Shown: in pieces, positions 1-8,281 of the stretch
How the letters are laid out: each line of letters opens with the position of its first letter
How positions within the stretch are numbered: the stretch's first letter is position 1
DNA from: Halosimplex aquaticum
GTDB taxonomy: Archaea; Halobacteriota; Halobacteria; Halobacteriales; Haloarculaceae
DNA: 64,000 nt
Assembly (NCBI RefSeq): GCF_028747785.1
Contig: NZ_CP118158.1
Span: 124,001-188,000, forward strand
Reading direction: 5' to 3'
Notes under the pieces: model-generated
The model's database searches: none
Seen by the model: the letters and a program-made list of their open reading frames with translations, nothing else
What the model was told of the DNA's origin: nothing
Made by a program: the position numbers and the translations under genes

Positions 1-133
1 ACGCGCCTTCCGAGACCGGCGACCCGCAGACGACACAGCCGTTCTCGACGAGCGCGTCGCGCATCGAGGCGTTGACCTCCATGGACTCCTCGCACGCCGG
101 GCAGACGAATATGTAGTCCTCACTGGCGCTCAT
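1..133 (-). CDS. Small zinc-ribbon protein, 3' end missing
   Basis: The start codon is at 133 and the gene runs off the left edge. The visible 44 residues begin MSASEDYIFVCPACEESMEV and contain two CxxC knuckles (CPAC near residue 11 and CVVCG near residue 33), so this is a small zinc ribbon of a type very common in haloarchaea. Such proteins are usually about 60 residues, so little is missing. No specific function can be given. It faces away from the next gene. Confidence 0.6.
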   Translation of the reverse strand, partial: MSASEDYIFVCPACEESMEVNASMRDALVENGCVVCGSPVSEGA

Positions 134-475
134 CTCTACGTGGAGGTTAGTTCCCCCCGGGTAAATGAACCCCCCTGTTTCCCAGACCTCTGGACCGCTG
201 GGCTCTTTTTTTTACGAACGGCGCTGTCGACTGGTCACCGGAGTGCCGTTGTACCCGCGCGCTGACACATCGTCACGCCATAGCCGTGCGGTCACGGCGT
301 CTGAGAACCGCGAGTAGGCAACCACCGGAACGCCGGCGGACGAGTGTACACGTCCCGTTGTGAACGGCGGGCGGCGCAACCCCGACTTCAGTACGGGCAG
401 TCCGACGGCCCCCGGTCGTTCTCTCCGATCGACCGCGGTCGACCGCGCCTATATAGCAGTCATATCAACCGTTAA
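134..475. other. Intergenic region between divergent genes
   Basis: No convincing gene is seen in these 342 bases. There is a run of eight T at 206-213 and, at its right end, the TATA box of the next gene. The small zinc-ribbon gene on the left and the lipoprotein gene on the right diverge from it. Confidence 0.5.
450..455 (+). promoter_or_regulatory. TATA box of the PstS-like gene
   Basis: TATATA lies about 27 bases before the expected transcription start near 478-482. That would put the ATG at 503 in a short leader and supports it over the upstream TTG at 476. Confidence 0.55.
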
Positions 476-502
476 TTGACGAAGACGCGCGGATATTCTC
501 GA

Positions 503-1630
503 ATGCCCTCCCGCAGAGCCTTCCTTCGGACCGTCACGGCCCTCGGGCTACCGACACTCACCGCCGGGTGCGCAGGTCTCTTCGGCGGGGACGCTCGCGA
601 GGGCCCTCGAACCGAGTCGATGTCTCCCGGACACCGCCAAACCGCGACCGGACGACAGTCCGAGTCGACGCCCACCTCCACGTCCGCCTCCTCCCCGCGG
701 GAGAACACGCCGCTCTCGGTCGCAACCGGGGGAGTTCTCGTCGAACCGATCGCACGAGCGGCGGCGCTGTGGAACGGGAACTCGCTCCCGACCGACGAGA
801 CGTACGGTGGGACACCTGCCGACCGCATCGGCAGTTCCGGCCCCGGGTTCGCGGGCTATTTCGCCCGGCGACACGGTTTCTCCCCGACGGAGACGCCGAA
901 CCGACCCCCGTACCGGGTGGCGGTCGGCGAAAACGACGGCCCGGAGGCGCTCGCTGCCCTCAGGGCCGAGACAGCGGACGTCGCGACGCTGCGGGCCGAG
1001 ACGACGGCGACAGTGGCCAGCGAGATGGACGTCTCCGGCCTCGTCCGGCACGACCTCTTCCGGACCGGAACGGCCGTCGTCGTGAGCGATGCCGTCTACC
1101 GGACCGGCGTGAGATCCATCAGTCGGGAGGAGCTACTCGGCGTCTACAACGCTCGGATCACCAACTGGCGTTCCCTCGGCGGTCCGGATCGGGAGATACA
1201 CCTCATCGGCGCGGTCGACGGCGACCACCCAGAGATCTTCGAGCAGACGTTTCTCGAGGACGAGCCCGAGGGCGGCGTCGACAAACGCTACGGACAGCTA
1301 CGACGGACGGTCGCTGCGGTCACCGAGCGCGACGACACGGTGGCCCGAATTCCGATTCGAGACGTCGAGAGTCTCCGTGCCGGTGGGACGGACGAGTACC
1401 GGATTCTCGACGTCGAGGTGAACGGCGAGCCGCGCGGTCCGGGGGAGGTCGGCTACCCGAGCACGTATCCGGTCCCGTTGTTCACGAACGGGCAGCCCGA
1501 TCGACGCGAGCGGGCGTTCCTCGACGCGCTATCGGCGGCAGCCGTCCAGCCGATGATACTGAACGACGACGGTCGTCTGGCCGTGATCCCGGCAGCGAGC
1601 AAGCCCGATTACGAACCCCGCGTCGAGTGA
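503..1630 (+). CDS. PstS-like phosphate-type substrate-binding lipoprotein
   Basis: Predicted extracellular solute-binding protein of the PstS/PBP-like family, anchored outside the cell as a lipoprotein. The N-terminus has a twin-arginine signal (SRRAFLRTVTALG) ending in a lipobox with Cys (TAGC). The mature part carries the family block GVYNARITNWRSLGG, matching the 'I..G.ITNW' motif of PstS proteins, followed by a second lobe. The reading frame extends to a TTG at 476, but the Tat signal and the TATA position favour ATG 503. No pstCAB genes are next to it, so it may act as an orphan binding or sensing protein. The gene is followed by an unusual train of hairpins. Confidence 0.75.
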   Translation: MPSRRAFLRTVTALGLPTLTAGCAGLFGGDAREGPRTESMSPGHRQTATGRQSESTPTSTSASSPRENTPLSVATGGVLVEPIARAAALWNGNSLPTDETYGGTPADRIGSSGPGFAGYFARRHGFSPTETPNRPPYRVAVGENDGPEALAALRAETADVATLRAETTATVASEMDVSGLVRHDLFRTGTAVVVSDAVYRTGVRSISREELLGVYNARITNWRSLGGPDREIHLIGAVDGDHPEIFEQTFLEDEPEGGVDKRYGQLRRTVAAVTERDDTVARIPIRDVESLRAGGTDEYRILDVEVNGEPRGPGEVGYPSTYPVPLFTNGQPDRRERAFLDALSAAAVQPMILNDDGRLAVIPAASKPDYEPRVE

Positions 1631-1757
1631 CTGTGCGGCGCTGCCGTGGTCTGGTCGCTTTCCCGAGGCCGTACGCAAAATGTGCGCCCGGAACACTAAC
1701 GACCGACATCATCCCTGGCGGCGTGCCGGGTCAGCCGGGAAACCCTCGTGCCGGGCG

Positions 1758-1931
1758 GGTGGCGCGATAGCGCCACCAGATGCCGAGACGGCGCAAGCCG
1801 TCGAGGCGGGAGGCGCCGTCAGGCGCCTCCGGTTGACGAGGCGGCGGTAGCCGCCGAGTCGGGTCACCCGTCAGGGCGACCGAATGCCGAGACGGCGTCA
1901 GCCGCTCGGCGAATTGGCGCTTGCGGCGCCA
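1758..1931. repeat. Train of seven consecutive GC-rich hairpins
   Basis: Seven inverted repeats follow one another with almost no spacer. 1758-1777 has an 8-bp perfect stem and loop GATA. 1782-1807 has a 6-bp stem, loop GCAA, then GA/GA mismatches and 3 more pairs. 1809-1830 has a 9-bp perfect stem and loop GTCA. 1835-1860 has 6 bp, loop GGTA, GA/GA mismatches and 3 bp, the same plan as the second. 1862-1881 has loop GTCA and one mismatch. 1886-1910 has 10 bp, loop GTCA and a bulged A. 1915-1931 has 6 bp with loop TTGCG. The first six loops all have the form GNNA. The array lies between the PstS-like gene and the GMC oxidoreductase gene. No protein is evident in it. Confidence 0.8.
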
Positions 1932-2109
1932 CTCGTGTGTCGCGTGCCCGGGTTCGCCGCGCTGTCATCGCTCCCATCCGGGTACGCTCGGGCGGGGACT
2001 AAAGGCACGCAGTCGGGATAGTCGCCGCGGACGATTAAGTACTCCGCACCGACGCTCCTCGAACCACCGTGTCGCCCGCCGAGCCGCGAGCGGCATGGCA
2101 ACGCATAAG

Positions 2110-2124
2110 TTTAGGTTTGCCTAA
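2110..2124. promoter_or_regulatory. Iron-box-like palindrome before the GMC oxidoreductase
   Basis: TTTAGGTTTGCCTAA contains the inverted repeat TTAGG-N4-CCTAA, which resembles the operators of DtxR/IdeR-type metal repressors. It lies 31 bases before the ATG at 2155, where the TATA element or transcription start would fall, so binding would be expected to block initiation. The assignment rests on pattern alone. Confidence 0.5.
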
Positions 2125-2154
2125 TCCCGGCGTGATGAGACAGGGGGTCCGACG

Positions 2155-3765
2155 ATGAGCGCGACAGACGAAGACGTCGACCGCACGCCGAGCGAGCGCG
2201 TCGACGTCTGCGTCGTCGGCGCTGGACCGGCGGGCGCGCTGGTCGCGAACCGCCTCGCGGAGCGGGGTCGCGACGTCGTCGTCCTCGAAGCGGGGCCGCG
2301 GTTCGACTTCGACGACCGTCGCGAGCGCATGGAGCGGGCGATCAGGCCGGCCCACGGCCCCCACTCGGTCTGGGACATGGGCGGCGAGCGCGACGCGTTC
2401 AGTGCGAGCGGCGAGCGATTCTACCCGCTTAACGCGATGCGGGTGAAGGGCGTCGGCGGGTCGACGCTCCACTGGCAGGGGATGGTCATGCGGCTCCACG
2501 AGTCCGACTTCGAGCGGCGCTCGCGCGACGGCGTCGCCGCCGACTGGCCGGTCTCCTACGACGACTTGCGGCCGTACTACGCCGACGCGGAGTCGGCCAT
2601 CGGCGTCGCGGGCGCCTCGGACAACCCCTTCGCGCCGCCGCGCGAGGAGCCTCATCCCATGCCGGCCTTCCGGCCCTCCTACAGCGACTCGCTGTTCGCT
2701 GAGGCCTGCGAGGAACTCGGAATCGCGATGCACTCGGTGCCGAACGCCCGGAACTCCGCGGGGTACGACGGCCGCAGCCAGTGCGTCGGCTACGGAACCT
2801 GCGATCCGGTCTGTCCCTCGGGCGCGAAGTACAGCGCCGACCACACGATCGCCGCAGCCGAGGAGGCCGGCGCGCGCGTCCTCGATCGCGTGCCCGTCCA
2901 GCGACTGGAAACCGACCGGAGCGGCGAGCGCGTCGAGGCCGCCGTCTACGCGACGCCCGACGGGGCGGAGCACCGCCAGGAAGCGCGGCAGTTCGTCCTC
3001 GCGGCGGGCGGGGTCGAGATCCCGCGGCTCCTCCTCCTCTCGAAGTCCGAGGCCCACCCGGACGGCCTCGCCAACTCCAGCGGGCTCGTCGGCCGGTACT
3101 TCATGGAGCACCTCTTCGCCGGCGTCGGGGGGACGCTCGACGAGCCCACGCGGCAGAACCACGTCGGCTTCATGACGAGCGAATGCCACCAGTTCTACGA
3201 CAACGACTTCGACGGCGTCGGGCCGATGAAGCTGGAGTTTCTCAACTACGCCGGCCCCTCGCCCGTCGAGCAGGCGCTCACCGCCGACGAGTGGGGCGAC
3301 GACCTGCTCGCCACGCTGCGAGCGGACTACGGGACACACGTCGCGATGGGCGGACTCGTGGGACAGCTCCCGCGGAAGTCGAACCGGATCGCGCTCGACC
3401 CGTCGACGACGGACGACCACGGCAACCCGGTCCCGGACGTGCGGTGGTCGCTCGGCGACAGGACGCGGCGCACCCTCGCGAAGGCGAACGAGATCCAGCG
3501 GCGCGTGTTGGACGAACTGGGCGCCCAGATCGAGTGGACCGTCGGGCCCGACAACACCGGACCGGCCGCCCACCACATGGGAACGACGCGGATGGGGACC
3601 GATCCCGAATCCAGCGTCGTGAATCCACGCCTGCGGACCCACGACGTGAGGAATCTCTCGGTCGCGTCGTCGAGCGTCTTCGTGACGAGCGGGGCGATGA
3701 ACCCGACGCTCACCATCGCGGCGCTGGCGCTGAAGGCGGCCGACCACGTGGACGAAGACCTCTGA
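2155..3765 (+). CDS. GMC-family oxidoreductase
   Basis: FAD-dependent oxidoreductase of the glucose-methanol-choline family, 536 residues. A Rossmann dinucleotide-binding motif, CVVGAGPAGALVANRL, is near residue 19. The GMC signature around VGGSTLHWQGMVMRL follows near residue 95, and the C-terminal active-site region contains TGPAAHHMGTTRMG and NPTLTIAALA. The substrate is unknown; gluconate- or sugar-dehydrogenase-like members share this layout. No signal peptide is seen, so it is cytoplasmic or loosely membrane associated. The iron-box-like palindrome just upstream suggests metal-responsive control. It faces the CopD-like gene convergently. Confidence 0.85.
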   Translation: MSATDEDVDRTPSERVDVCVVGAGPAGALVANRLAERGRDVVVLEAGPRFDFDDRRERMERAIRPAHGPHSVWDMGGERDAFSASGERFYPLNAMRVKGVGGSTLHWQGMVMRLHESDFERRSRDGVAADWPVSYDDLRPYYADAESAIGVAGASDNPFAPPREEPHPMPAFRPSYSDSLFAEACEELGIAMHSVPNARNSAGYDGRSQCVGYGTCDPVCPSGAKYSADHTIAAAEEAGARVLDRVPVQRLETDRSGERVEAAVYATPDGAEHRQEARQFVLAAGGVEIPRLLLLSKSEAHPDGLANSSGLVGRYFMEHLFAGVGGTLDEPTRQNHVGFMTSECHQFYDNDFDGVGPMKLEFLNYAGPSPVEQALTADEWGDDLLATLRADYGTHVAMGGLVGQLPRKSNRIALDPSTTDDHGNPVPDVRWSLGDRTRRTLAKANEIQRRVLDELGAQIEWTVGPDNTGPAAHHMGTTRMGTDPESSVVNPRLRTHDVRNLSVASSSVFVTSGAMNPTLTIAALALKAADHVDEDL

Positions 3766-3795
3766 GAACGTGAGCGGTCGCAGTCGGGTCCGTCG

Positions 3796-4251
3796 TTAGC
3801 TGAAGCCGCCCGCGAGCAGTCCCCCGACGACGAGGAGCAGCGCGGCGACGACTGACGCGGCGAGGAAGAACGGCTTGGCGTCGCGAGCCGGTTGGCGGAC
3901 TTTCTTCTGGTCGAAGCCGTCGGCGAGCTTGCTCGATCCGATCTCGACGAGCGCGGCGAGCGCGAGCCACAGCGCGACCATCGTGAGCACGAGGTGCCCG
4001 CGTGGCTGGCCGGTCAATCGCGCGACGTTATAGTGCTGTCCGGCCATGTGTCCGCCGGAGGCGAAGAGGACGAGCGCGCTCACACGGGAGATCCACCGCA
4101 GGCGCTCGACGACGAACCGCAGCGGTTTCGCGTTCGCCGTGCCGTCGCGGGCCGTCGGCCACACGGCGACGGTCACGAAGATCACGCTCCCGGCCCACAC
4201 GCCGGCGAACAGGAGGTGGAGGACGTACATCGCGAAGTCGAGTGCTGACAT
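3796..4251 (-). CDS. CopD-like integral membrane protein
   Basis: A 151-residue membrane protein with about four hydrophobic helices. The start is taken as ATG 4251 (MSALDFAMYVLHLLFAGVWA), because the extra in-frame sequence up to 4290 is not membrane-like. The first helix motif HLLFAGVWAGS and the His in ASGGHMAGQHY resemble the CopD/DUF2269 superfamily of copper- or haem-related membrane proteins, but the exact subfamily is uncertain. It diverges from hisC, and the two share a short promoter region. Confidence 0.6.
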   Translation of the reverse strand: MSALDFAMYVLHLLFAGVWAGSVIFVTVAVWPTARDGTANAKPLRFVVERLRWISRVSALVLFASGGHMAGQHYNVARLTGQPRGHLVLTMVALWLALAALVEIGSSKLADGFDQKKVRQPARDAKPFFLAASVVAALLLVVGGLLAGGFS

Positions 4252-4416
4252 GTGCGACCGCGAGGACTCGACCCTCTTGAACGTACCCACTTCGCCCCGG
4301 AGCGCCGGCCAGCCGGCGTCTCTCGTCGCGGTCGCGAAGTCGGAAGCGCGCGGCGCCCTGTGAACGGCTCACGCCGTGTGAGCACGCTTAAGACCCGCCG
4401 TCCGCATCTCTCGGGT

Positions 4417-5499
4417 ATGGAACCACGGGACCTCTCCTCCCACGCCGTCTACCGCGCCGGGAGAGGGATAGAGGAGGTCGCCCGCGAACTCGGGCTCGAC
4501 CCGGACGACCTCGTCAAACTCTCCTCGAACGAGAACCCCTTCGGCGCCAGCCCGAAGGCGGCCGACGCCGTCCGCGAGCACGCCGACCGCGTCGCCAGCT
4601 ACCCGAAGACCTCCCACACCGACCTCACGGCCAAGATCGCCGACCGCCACGGGGTCGCCGACGAGCAGATCTGGCTGACGCCGAGCGGCGACACCGCGCT
4701 CGACTACCTCGCCCGCGCGTTCATCGACCCCGGTCAGCGCGTCCTCGTCCCGACGCCGGGCTTCGCCTACTACCCGATGTCGGCCCGCTACCACCACGGC
4801 GAGGTCGACGAGTACCGCATGGAGAAGGCCGACGACTTCGCGCAGACGCCGGAGACGGTGCTCGACGCCTACGACGGCCACCGCATCGTCTACGTCACCA
4901 GCCCGCACAACCCCACGGGCTCGGAGATGGCCCTCGACGACGTGCGGACCGTCGCCGAGGAGACCGACGACCAGACGCTCGTCGTCTACGACGAGGCGTA
5001 CATCCACTTCACGGACTCGCCGTCGGCCGTCGACATGGTCGAGGAGCGAGACGACGTGGCCGTCGTCCGGACGTTCTCGAAGGCCTACGGCCTCGCGGGG
5101 ATGCGCCTCGGCTACGCCGTCACCCCCGAGGCGTGGGCCGACGCCTACGCCCGCGTGAACACGCCCTTCAGCGTGACCGAACTGACCTGCCGGGCCGGCC
5201 TCGCGGCGCTCGACGACGACGAGCACGTCGAGAAGACCGTCGAGACCGCGAAGTGGGCCCGCGAGTACATGCACGAGAACCTGGACGCCCGCACCTGGGA
5301 GAGCGGTGGCAACTTCGTCCTCGTCGAGGTGGGCGACGCGAGCGCCGTCGCCGACGCCGCACAGCGCCGCGGCGTCATCGTCCGCGACTGCTCCAGTTTC
5401 GGCCTGCCGGAGTGCATCCGGATCACCTGCGGGACGCGAGAACAGACCCGCCGCGCCGTCGAGACCGTCAACGAGGTCCTCGCGGAGGTCTCGGCCTGA
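4417..5499 (+). CDS. hisC: Histidinol-phosphate aminotransferase
   Basis: PLP-dependent class I/II aminotransferase of histidine biosynthesis, converting imidazole-acetol phosphate to histidinol phosphate. It has 360 residues, normal for HisC. Visible family motifs are SSNENPFG near the N-terminus, TSPHNPTG, VVYDEAY, and the PLP-lysine region TFSKAYGLAGMRLGYA with Lys at about residue 222. The ATG at 4417 was chosen because homologous sequence begins there and a TTAAG-type promoter element lies about 30 bases upstream. The AK6-type kinase gene follows 46 bases later on the same strand. Confidence 0.92.
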   Translation: MEPRDLSSHAVYRAGRGIEEVARELGLDPDDLVKLSSNENPFGASPKAADAVREHADRVASYPKTSHTDLTAKIADRHGVADEQIWLTPSGDTALDYLARAFIDPGQRVLVPTPGFAYYPMSARYHHGEVDEYRMEKADDFAQTPETVLDAYDGHRIVYVTSPHNPTGSEMALDDVRTVAEETDDQTLVVYDEAYIHFTDSPSAVDMVEERDDVAVVRTFSKAYGLAGMRLGYAVTPEAWADAYARVNTPFSVTELTCRAGLAALDDDEHVEKTVETAKWAREYMHENLDARTWESGGNFVLVEVGDASAVADAAQRRGVIVRDCSSFGLPECIRITCGTREQTRRAVETVNEVLAEVSA

Positions 5500-5545
5500 T
5501 GGCGGTCGCGAGCGCACCGAACGCGACGGCCGTGGGGGTCGCCTG

Positions 5546-6073
5546 ATGCGCGTCGCCGTCACCGGCACGCCCGGGACGGGCAAGACGACCGCCGTCGAGC
5601 GGGTGGCCGCCGACGCCGACGGCCCCGCCGCCGACCTCGACGTGATCCACCTCAACGACGTGATCCACGAGGAGGACTTCGTCGTCGAACACGACGAGGA
5701 GCGCGACTCCGCCGTCGCCGATCTGGACGCGCTGGCCGACTACCTCGCCGGCCGCGAGGACGTGCTCTTCGAGTCCCACCTCGCGCACCACTTCGACGCC
5801 GACCGGGTCGTCGTCCTGCGCTGTCACCCGGAGGAACTCGAACGGCGGCTCACCGACCGCGGGGAGCCCGCGGCGAAGGCCGCGGAGAACGCCGAGTCGG
5901 AGGCGCTCGACGTGATCCTCGCGGAAGCGGTCGAGCGCCACGGCGAGGACGCGGTCTACGAGATAGACGCGACCGACCTCGACCCGGAGGAGACCGCCGC
6001 GGCGATCGGGGAAGTCGTCGCGGGCGAACGCGAGCCCCAGGTCGGTACAGTTTCGTTCGTGGATTATCTATGA
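5546..6073 (+). CDS. Adenylate kinase-like NMP kinase, AK6/Fap7 type
   Basis: A 175-residue P-loop nucleoside monophosphate kinase of the AK6 (hCINAP/Fap7) family. The P-loop GTPGTGKT is at residues 7-14, and later blocks such as ESHLAHHF and VLRCHPEELERRL match the family. Eukaryotic and archaeal AK6 proteins combine weak adenylate kinase activity with a role in small-subunit ribosome maturation. Only the kinase fold is visible here. It lies between hisC and the phosphatidyltransferase gene and is probably cotranscribed with the latter, whose start is 13 bases after this stop. Confidence 0.85.
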   Translation: MRVAVTGTPGTGKTTAVERVAADADGPAADLDVIHLNDVIHEEDFVVEHDEERDSAVADLDALADYLAGREDVLFESHLAHHFDADRVVVLRCHPEELERRLTDRGEPAAKAAENAESEALDVILAEAVERHGEDAVYEIDATDLDPEETAAAIGEVVAGEREPQVGTVSFVDYL

Positions 6074-6086
6074 CTACGTCCACAGG

Positions 6087-6695
6087 ATGACACTCGACCG
6101 GTTCCGGCCCGCGGTGAAAGGCGTCCTCGCGCCGTCGGTGAGCCTCGCCAAGCGCGTCGGTCTGACCCCCAACGGCGTGAGCGTCATCGCGCTCCTGCTG
6201 GCGCTCGTCGGCGCGGCCGCCTTCGCGCTCGCGCCCAGCCGCGATCCCCTTCTCTACGTCGGCGGGGCCGTGGCCGTCGCGCTCAACGGCTGGCTCGACC
6301 TCGTCGACGGCGAACTCGCCCGCGAGACCGGCACCGGGGGCCCCGCGGGCGATCTGCTCGACCACGTCATCGACCGCTACGCCGACATCGTCGTCATCGC
6401 CGGGCTCGCCGCGGGGATAGAGGCGTACGCGATCGGAATGGCCGCCGTCACCGGCGTGCTGATGACCTCCTACCTCGGGACGCAGGCCCAGGCCGTCGGC
6501 CTCGACCGCGTCTACGGCGGTCTGGTCGGTCGCGCGGACCGCCTGGCGCTGGTCGTCGCCGTCGGCGTCGTCGCCGGCTTCGTCACGCAGTCGTTCTCGG
6601 GACTGACGGTCGTCGGCTGGCTGCTCGTCTTCTTCGCCGTTGTCGGCCACTTCACCGCGCTCCAGCGGTTCTATTACGCGATGAAGGCGCTGTGA
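6087..6695 (+). CDS. CDP-alcohol phosphatidyltransferase (archaeal lipid headgroup synthase)
   Basis: A 202-residue integral membrane enzyme with about six helices. The catalytic signature of the family is complete: D71-xx-D74-G75-xx-A78-R79, G88, D92 and D96 (LDLVDGELAR ... GDLLDHVIDRY). The enzyme swaps the CMP of a CDP-activated archaeol for an alcohol phosphate. The closest characterised archaeal relatives make archaetidylinositol phosphate, but the acceptor cannot be read from sequence. It is translationally close to the AK6-type gene. Confidence 0.85.
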   Translation: MTLDRFRPAVKGVLAPSVSLAKRVGLTPNGVSVIALLLALVGAAAFALAPSRDPLLYVGGAVAVALNGWLDLVDGELARETGTGGPAGDLLDHVIDRYADIVVIAGLAAGIEAYAIGMAAVTGVLMTSYLGTQAQAVGLDRVYGGLVGRADRLALVVAVGVVAGFVTQSFSGLTVVGWLLVFFAVVGHFTALQRFYYAMKAL

Positions 6696-6822
6696 GCGCG
6701 GTCGAATCGCCGGACGCGGCGCGTGTTCGACGGCGAAAACGACAGGCCCAAATCGCCGGAGAACGTGCCGATCGTACGGAGCGCGTGCCGCCGTGAAACA
6801 ACCAGGCACGACTTCGCACACC

Positions 6823-7395
6823 ATGTCAGACGCACACCTCGATCCGTCGAGAACCAACAGGATCGGCACACAGATCGGACTCGTCCTCGAAGACCAGCGC
6901 ACCGCCGAGTTGCGGCAGGTCATCTACACCGACCAGCAGGTCGTCCTCCTCCGGGACGAATCGGGCGGGACGACGCTCGTCAGGCGCGGAAGCTTCGACG
7001 CCGAACTCGGGACCCGCTACCGGCCGCGGCCGGGGGCCGAGATGCCCAGCGACGCCGGGCAGTACGACCGCCTGCGCGAGCGACTGGCCGCCTACGAGCG
7101 CGAGGACGGCCGCAAGGCGAAACACAAGGCCGACGCGCTGCGGGAGGCGCTCGACATCCTCTCCGAGCCTGACCCGGAAGACGGAGACGGCGGTGAGGCC
7201 GAAGACGAACCCGCCGACGACCCGGAGGTCCCCTTCGAGGAGGTCCCCGGAATCGGCCCGAAGACGGCCGGGAAGCTCAGGACCGCGGGATACGTCACCG
7301 AGAGGGACGTGCGCGCCGCCGGAGACGACGCGCTGCTCGCCGTCGCCGGGCTCGGTCCGGAGAACCTCGAAAACCTCCGGGAGTTCGTGGACTGA
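6823..7395 (+). CDS. Helix-hairpin-helix domain protein
   Basis: A 190-residue acidic protein. The N-terminal half (residues 1-100) is a small domain of unknown function beginning MSDAHLDPSRTNRIG. A charged linker and a C-terminal helix-hairpin-helix pair follow from about residue 137 (EEVPGIGPKTAGKLRTAGY, then VAGLGPENLENL). HhH pairs bind DNA or RNA without sequence specificity. A GTG at 6793 lies upstream in frame, but ATG 6823 is preferred. Its cellular role is unknown. Confidence 0.7.
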   Translation: MSDAHLDPSRTNRIGTQIGLVLEDQRTAELRQVIYTDQQVVLLRDESGGTTLVRRGSFDAELGTRYRPRPGAEMPSDAGQYDRLRERLAAYEREDGRKAKHKADALREALDILSEPDPEDGDGGEAEDEPADDPEVPFEEVPGIGPKTAGKLRTAGYVTERDVRAAGDDALLAVAGLGPENLENLREFVD

Positions 7396-7434
7396 ACGGG
7401 CGCGACCGGCCGGAGAGGCGACGGCCGTCCGCCG

Positions 7435-8190
7435 CTACCACTCGATCAACACGTCGTCGCCGACGCCGAGGCCGAACGCGTCGTCGCCGCGGCCCTGGTT
7501 GACGGCGAACTCCACGTTGCCGTGGCTCCCGACGGTGACGAGTCGGTCGCCGACGTCGAGCGCCGCGTAGGCGTTCCGAACCGGAACTGACTCGCCGCCG
7601 ACGCGGACGGTCTCGCGGTCGGCCACGACGTCTCCGGGAACGTTCGTGACGACGTTCCCGAACCCGTCGACGACGAGCACCTCGCCGCGGGCCGACGACT
7701 CGCCGACCTCGGGGTCGGGGAACCGCAGGTCGACGCACTCGTCGGTCCGGGTACAGCGATCGATTTCGCCGATCGAGTCGGCGTCGTGGACGTCGGCGGC
7801 CGCCGGCGCGAACACGTCGCGCCCGTGGAAGGTGTTGCTGGCCGTCTCGTCGTCGCTGTAGTCGACGTCCCAGACGGCGAAGTCGCTCTCACCGGCGAGT
7901 TCCCGGGCGACCGGGACGGCGACGCCGTTGTCCGGCGCGACGATCTGATGGTCGCCGGCTTCGACGACGATGGCCGCTCGGTCGGTCCCCACGCCGGGGT
8001 CGACGACCACGCAGTGCGTCGCGGGCGGGAAATACGGGAGCACCTCGCGGAGCCAGAAGGCCGCGGCGCGCACGTCCTGGCGGGGGAAGTCGTGGGCGAC
8101 GTCCTCGATCCGCGCGTCGGTGCGCGAGCAGATCACGCCGCGCATCGCCGCGGGGTACGGGCTCGGGAAGTCCGAAGCGAGCGTTATCAT
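7435..8190 (-). CDS. SAM hydroxide adenosyltransferase (DUF62)
   Basis: A 251-residue enzyme of the DUF62 family, which uses water or hydroxide to cleave S-adenosylmethionine to adenosine and methionine. Family blocks visible are the N-terminal MITLASDFPSPYPAAMRGVI, then VVVDPGVGTDR, APDNGV, TFHGRDVFAPAAA, and the C-terminal VVDGFGNVVTNV and VNQGRGDDAF. The length is normal. It lies 91 bases downstream of thiQ on the same strand, so it may belong to the thiamine transport operon or have its own promoter. Confidence 0.88.
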   Translation of the reverse strand: MITLASDFPSPYPAAMRGVICSRTDARIEDVAHDFPRQDVRAAAFWLREVLPYFPPATHCVVVDPGVGTDRAAIVVEAGDHQIVAPDNGVAVPVARELAGESDFAVWDVDYSDDETASNTFHGRDVFAPAAADVHDADSIGEIDRCTRTDECVDLRFPDPEVGESSARGEVLVVDGFGNVVTNVPGDVVADRETVRVGGESVPVRNAYAALDVGDRLVTVGSHGNVEFAVNQGRGDDAFGLGVGDDVLIEW

Positions 8191-8281
8191 ACGCCGATAC
8201 AGGAGTATTCGTCGGTTAATTCACTCGGTATTGGACGAGGACAGCGGATCGGTCGCCACTGCTGGGAGTGGCCCCCTGCGG

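Noticed and set aside
2035..3747. Long open frame antisense to the GMC oxidoreductase gene
   Set aside because: Arg/Val-rich composition without domains; a typical shadow of a GC-rich gene. Similar long antisense frames at 4369-5655, 16487-18268, 20703-22343, 31351-33846 and 41676-44348 were rejected for the same reason.
5500..5547. 15-codon frame between hisC and the AK6-type gene, with TGATG overlap to the kinase start
   Set aside because: No ribosome site and no protein-like features beyond chance.
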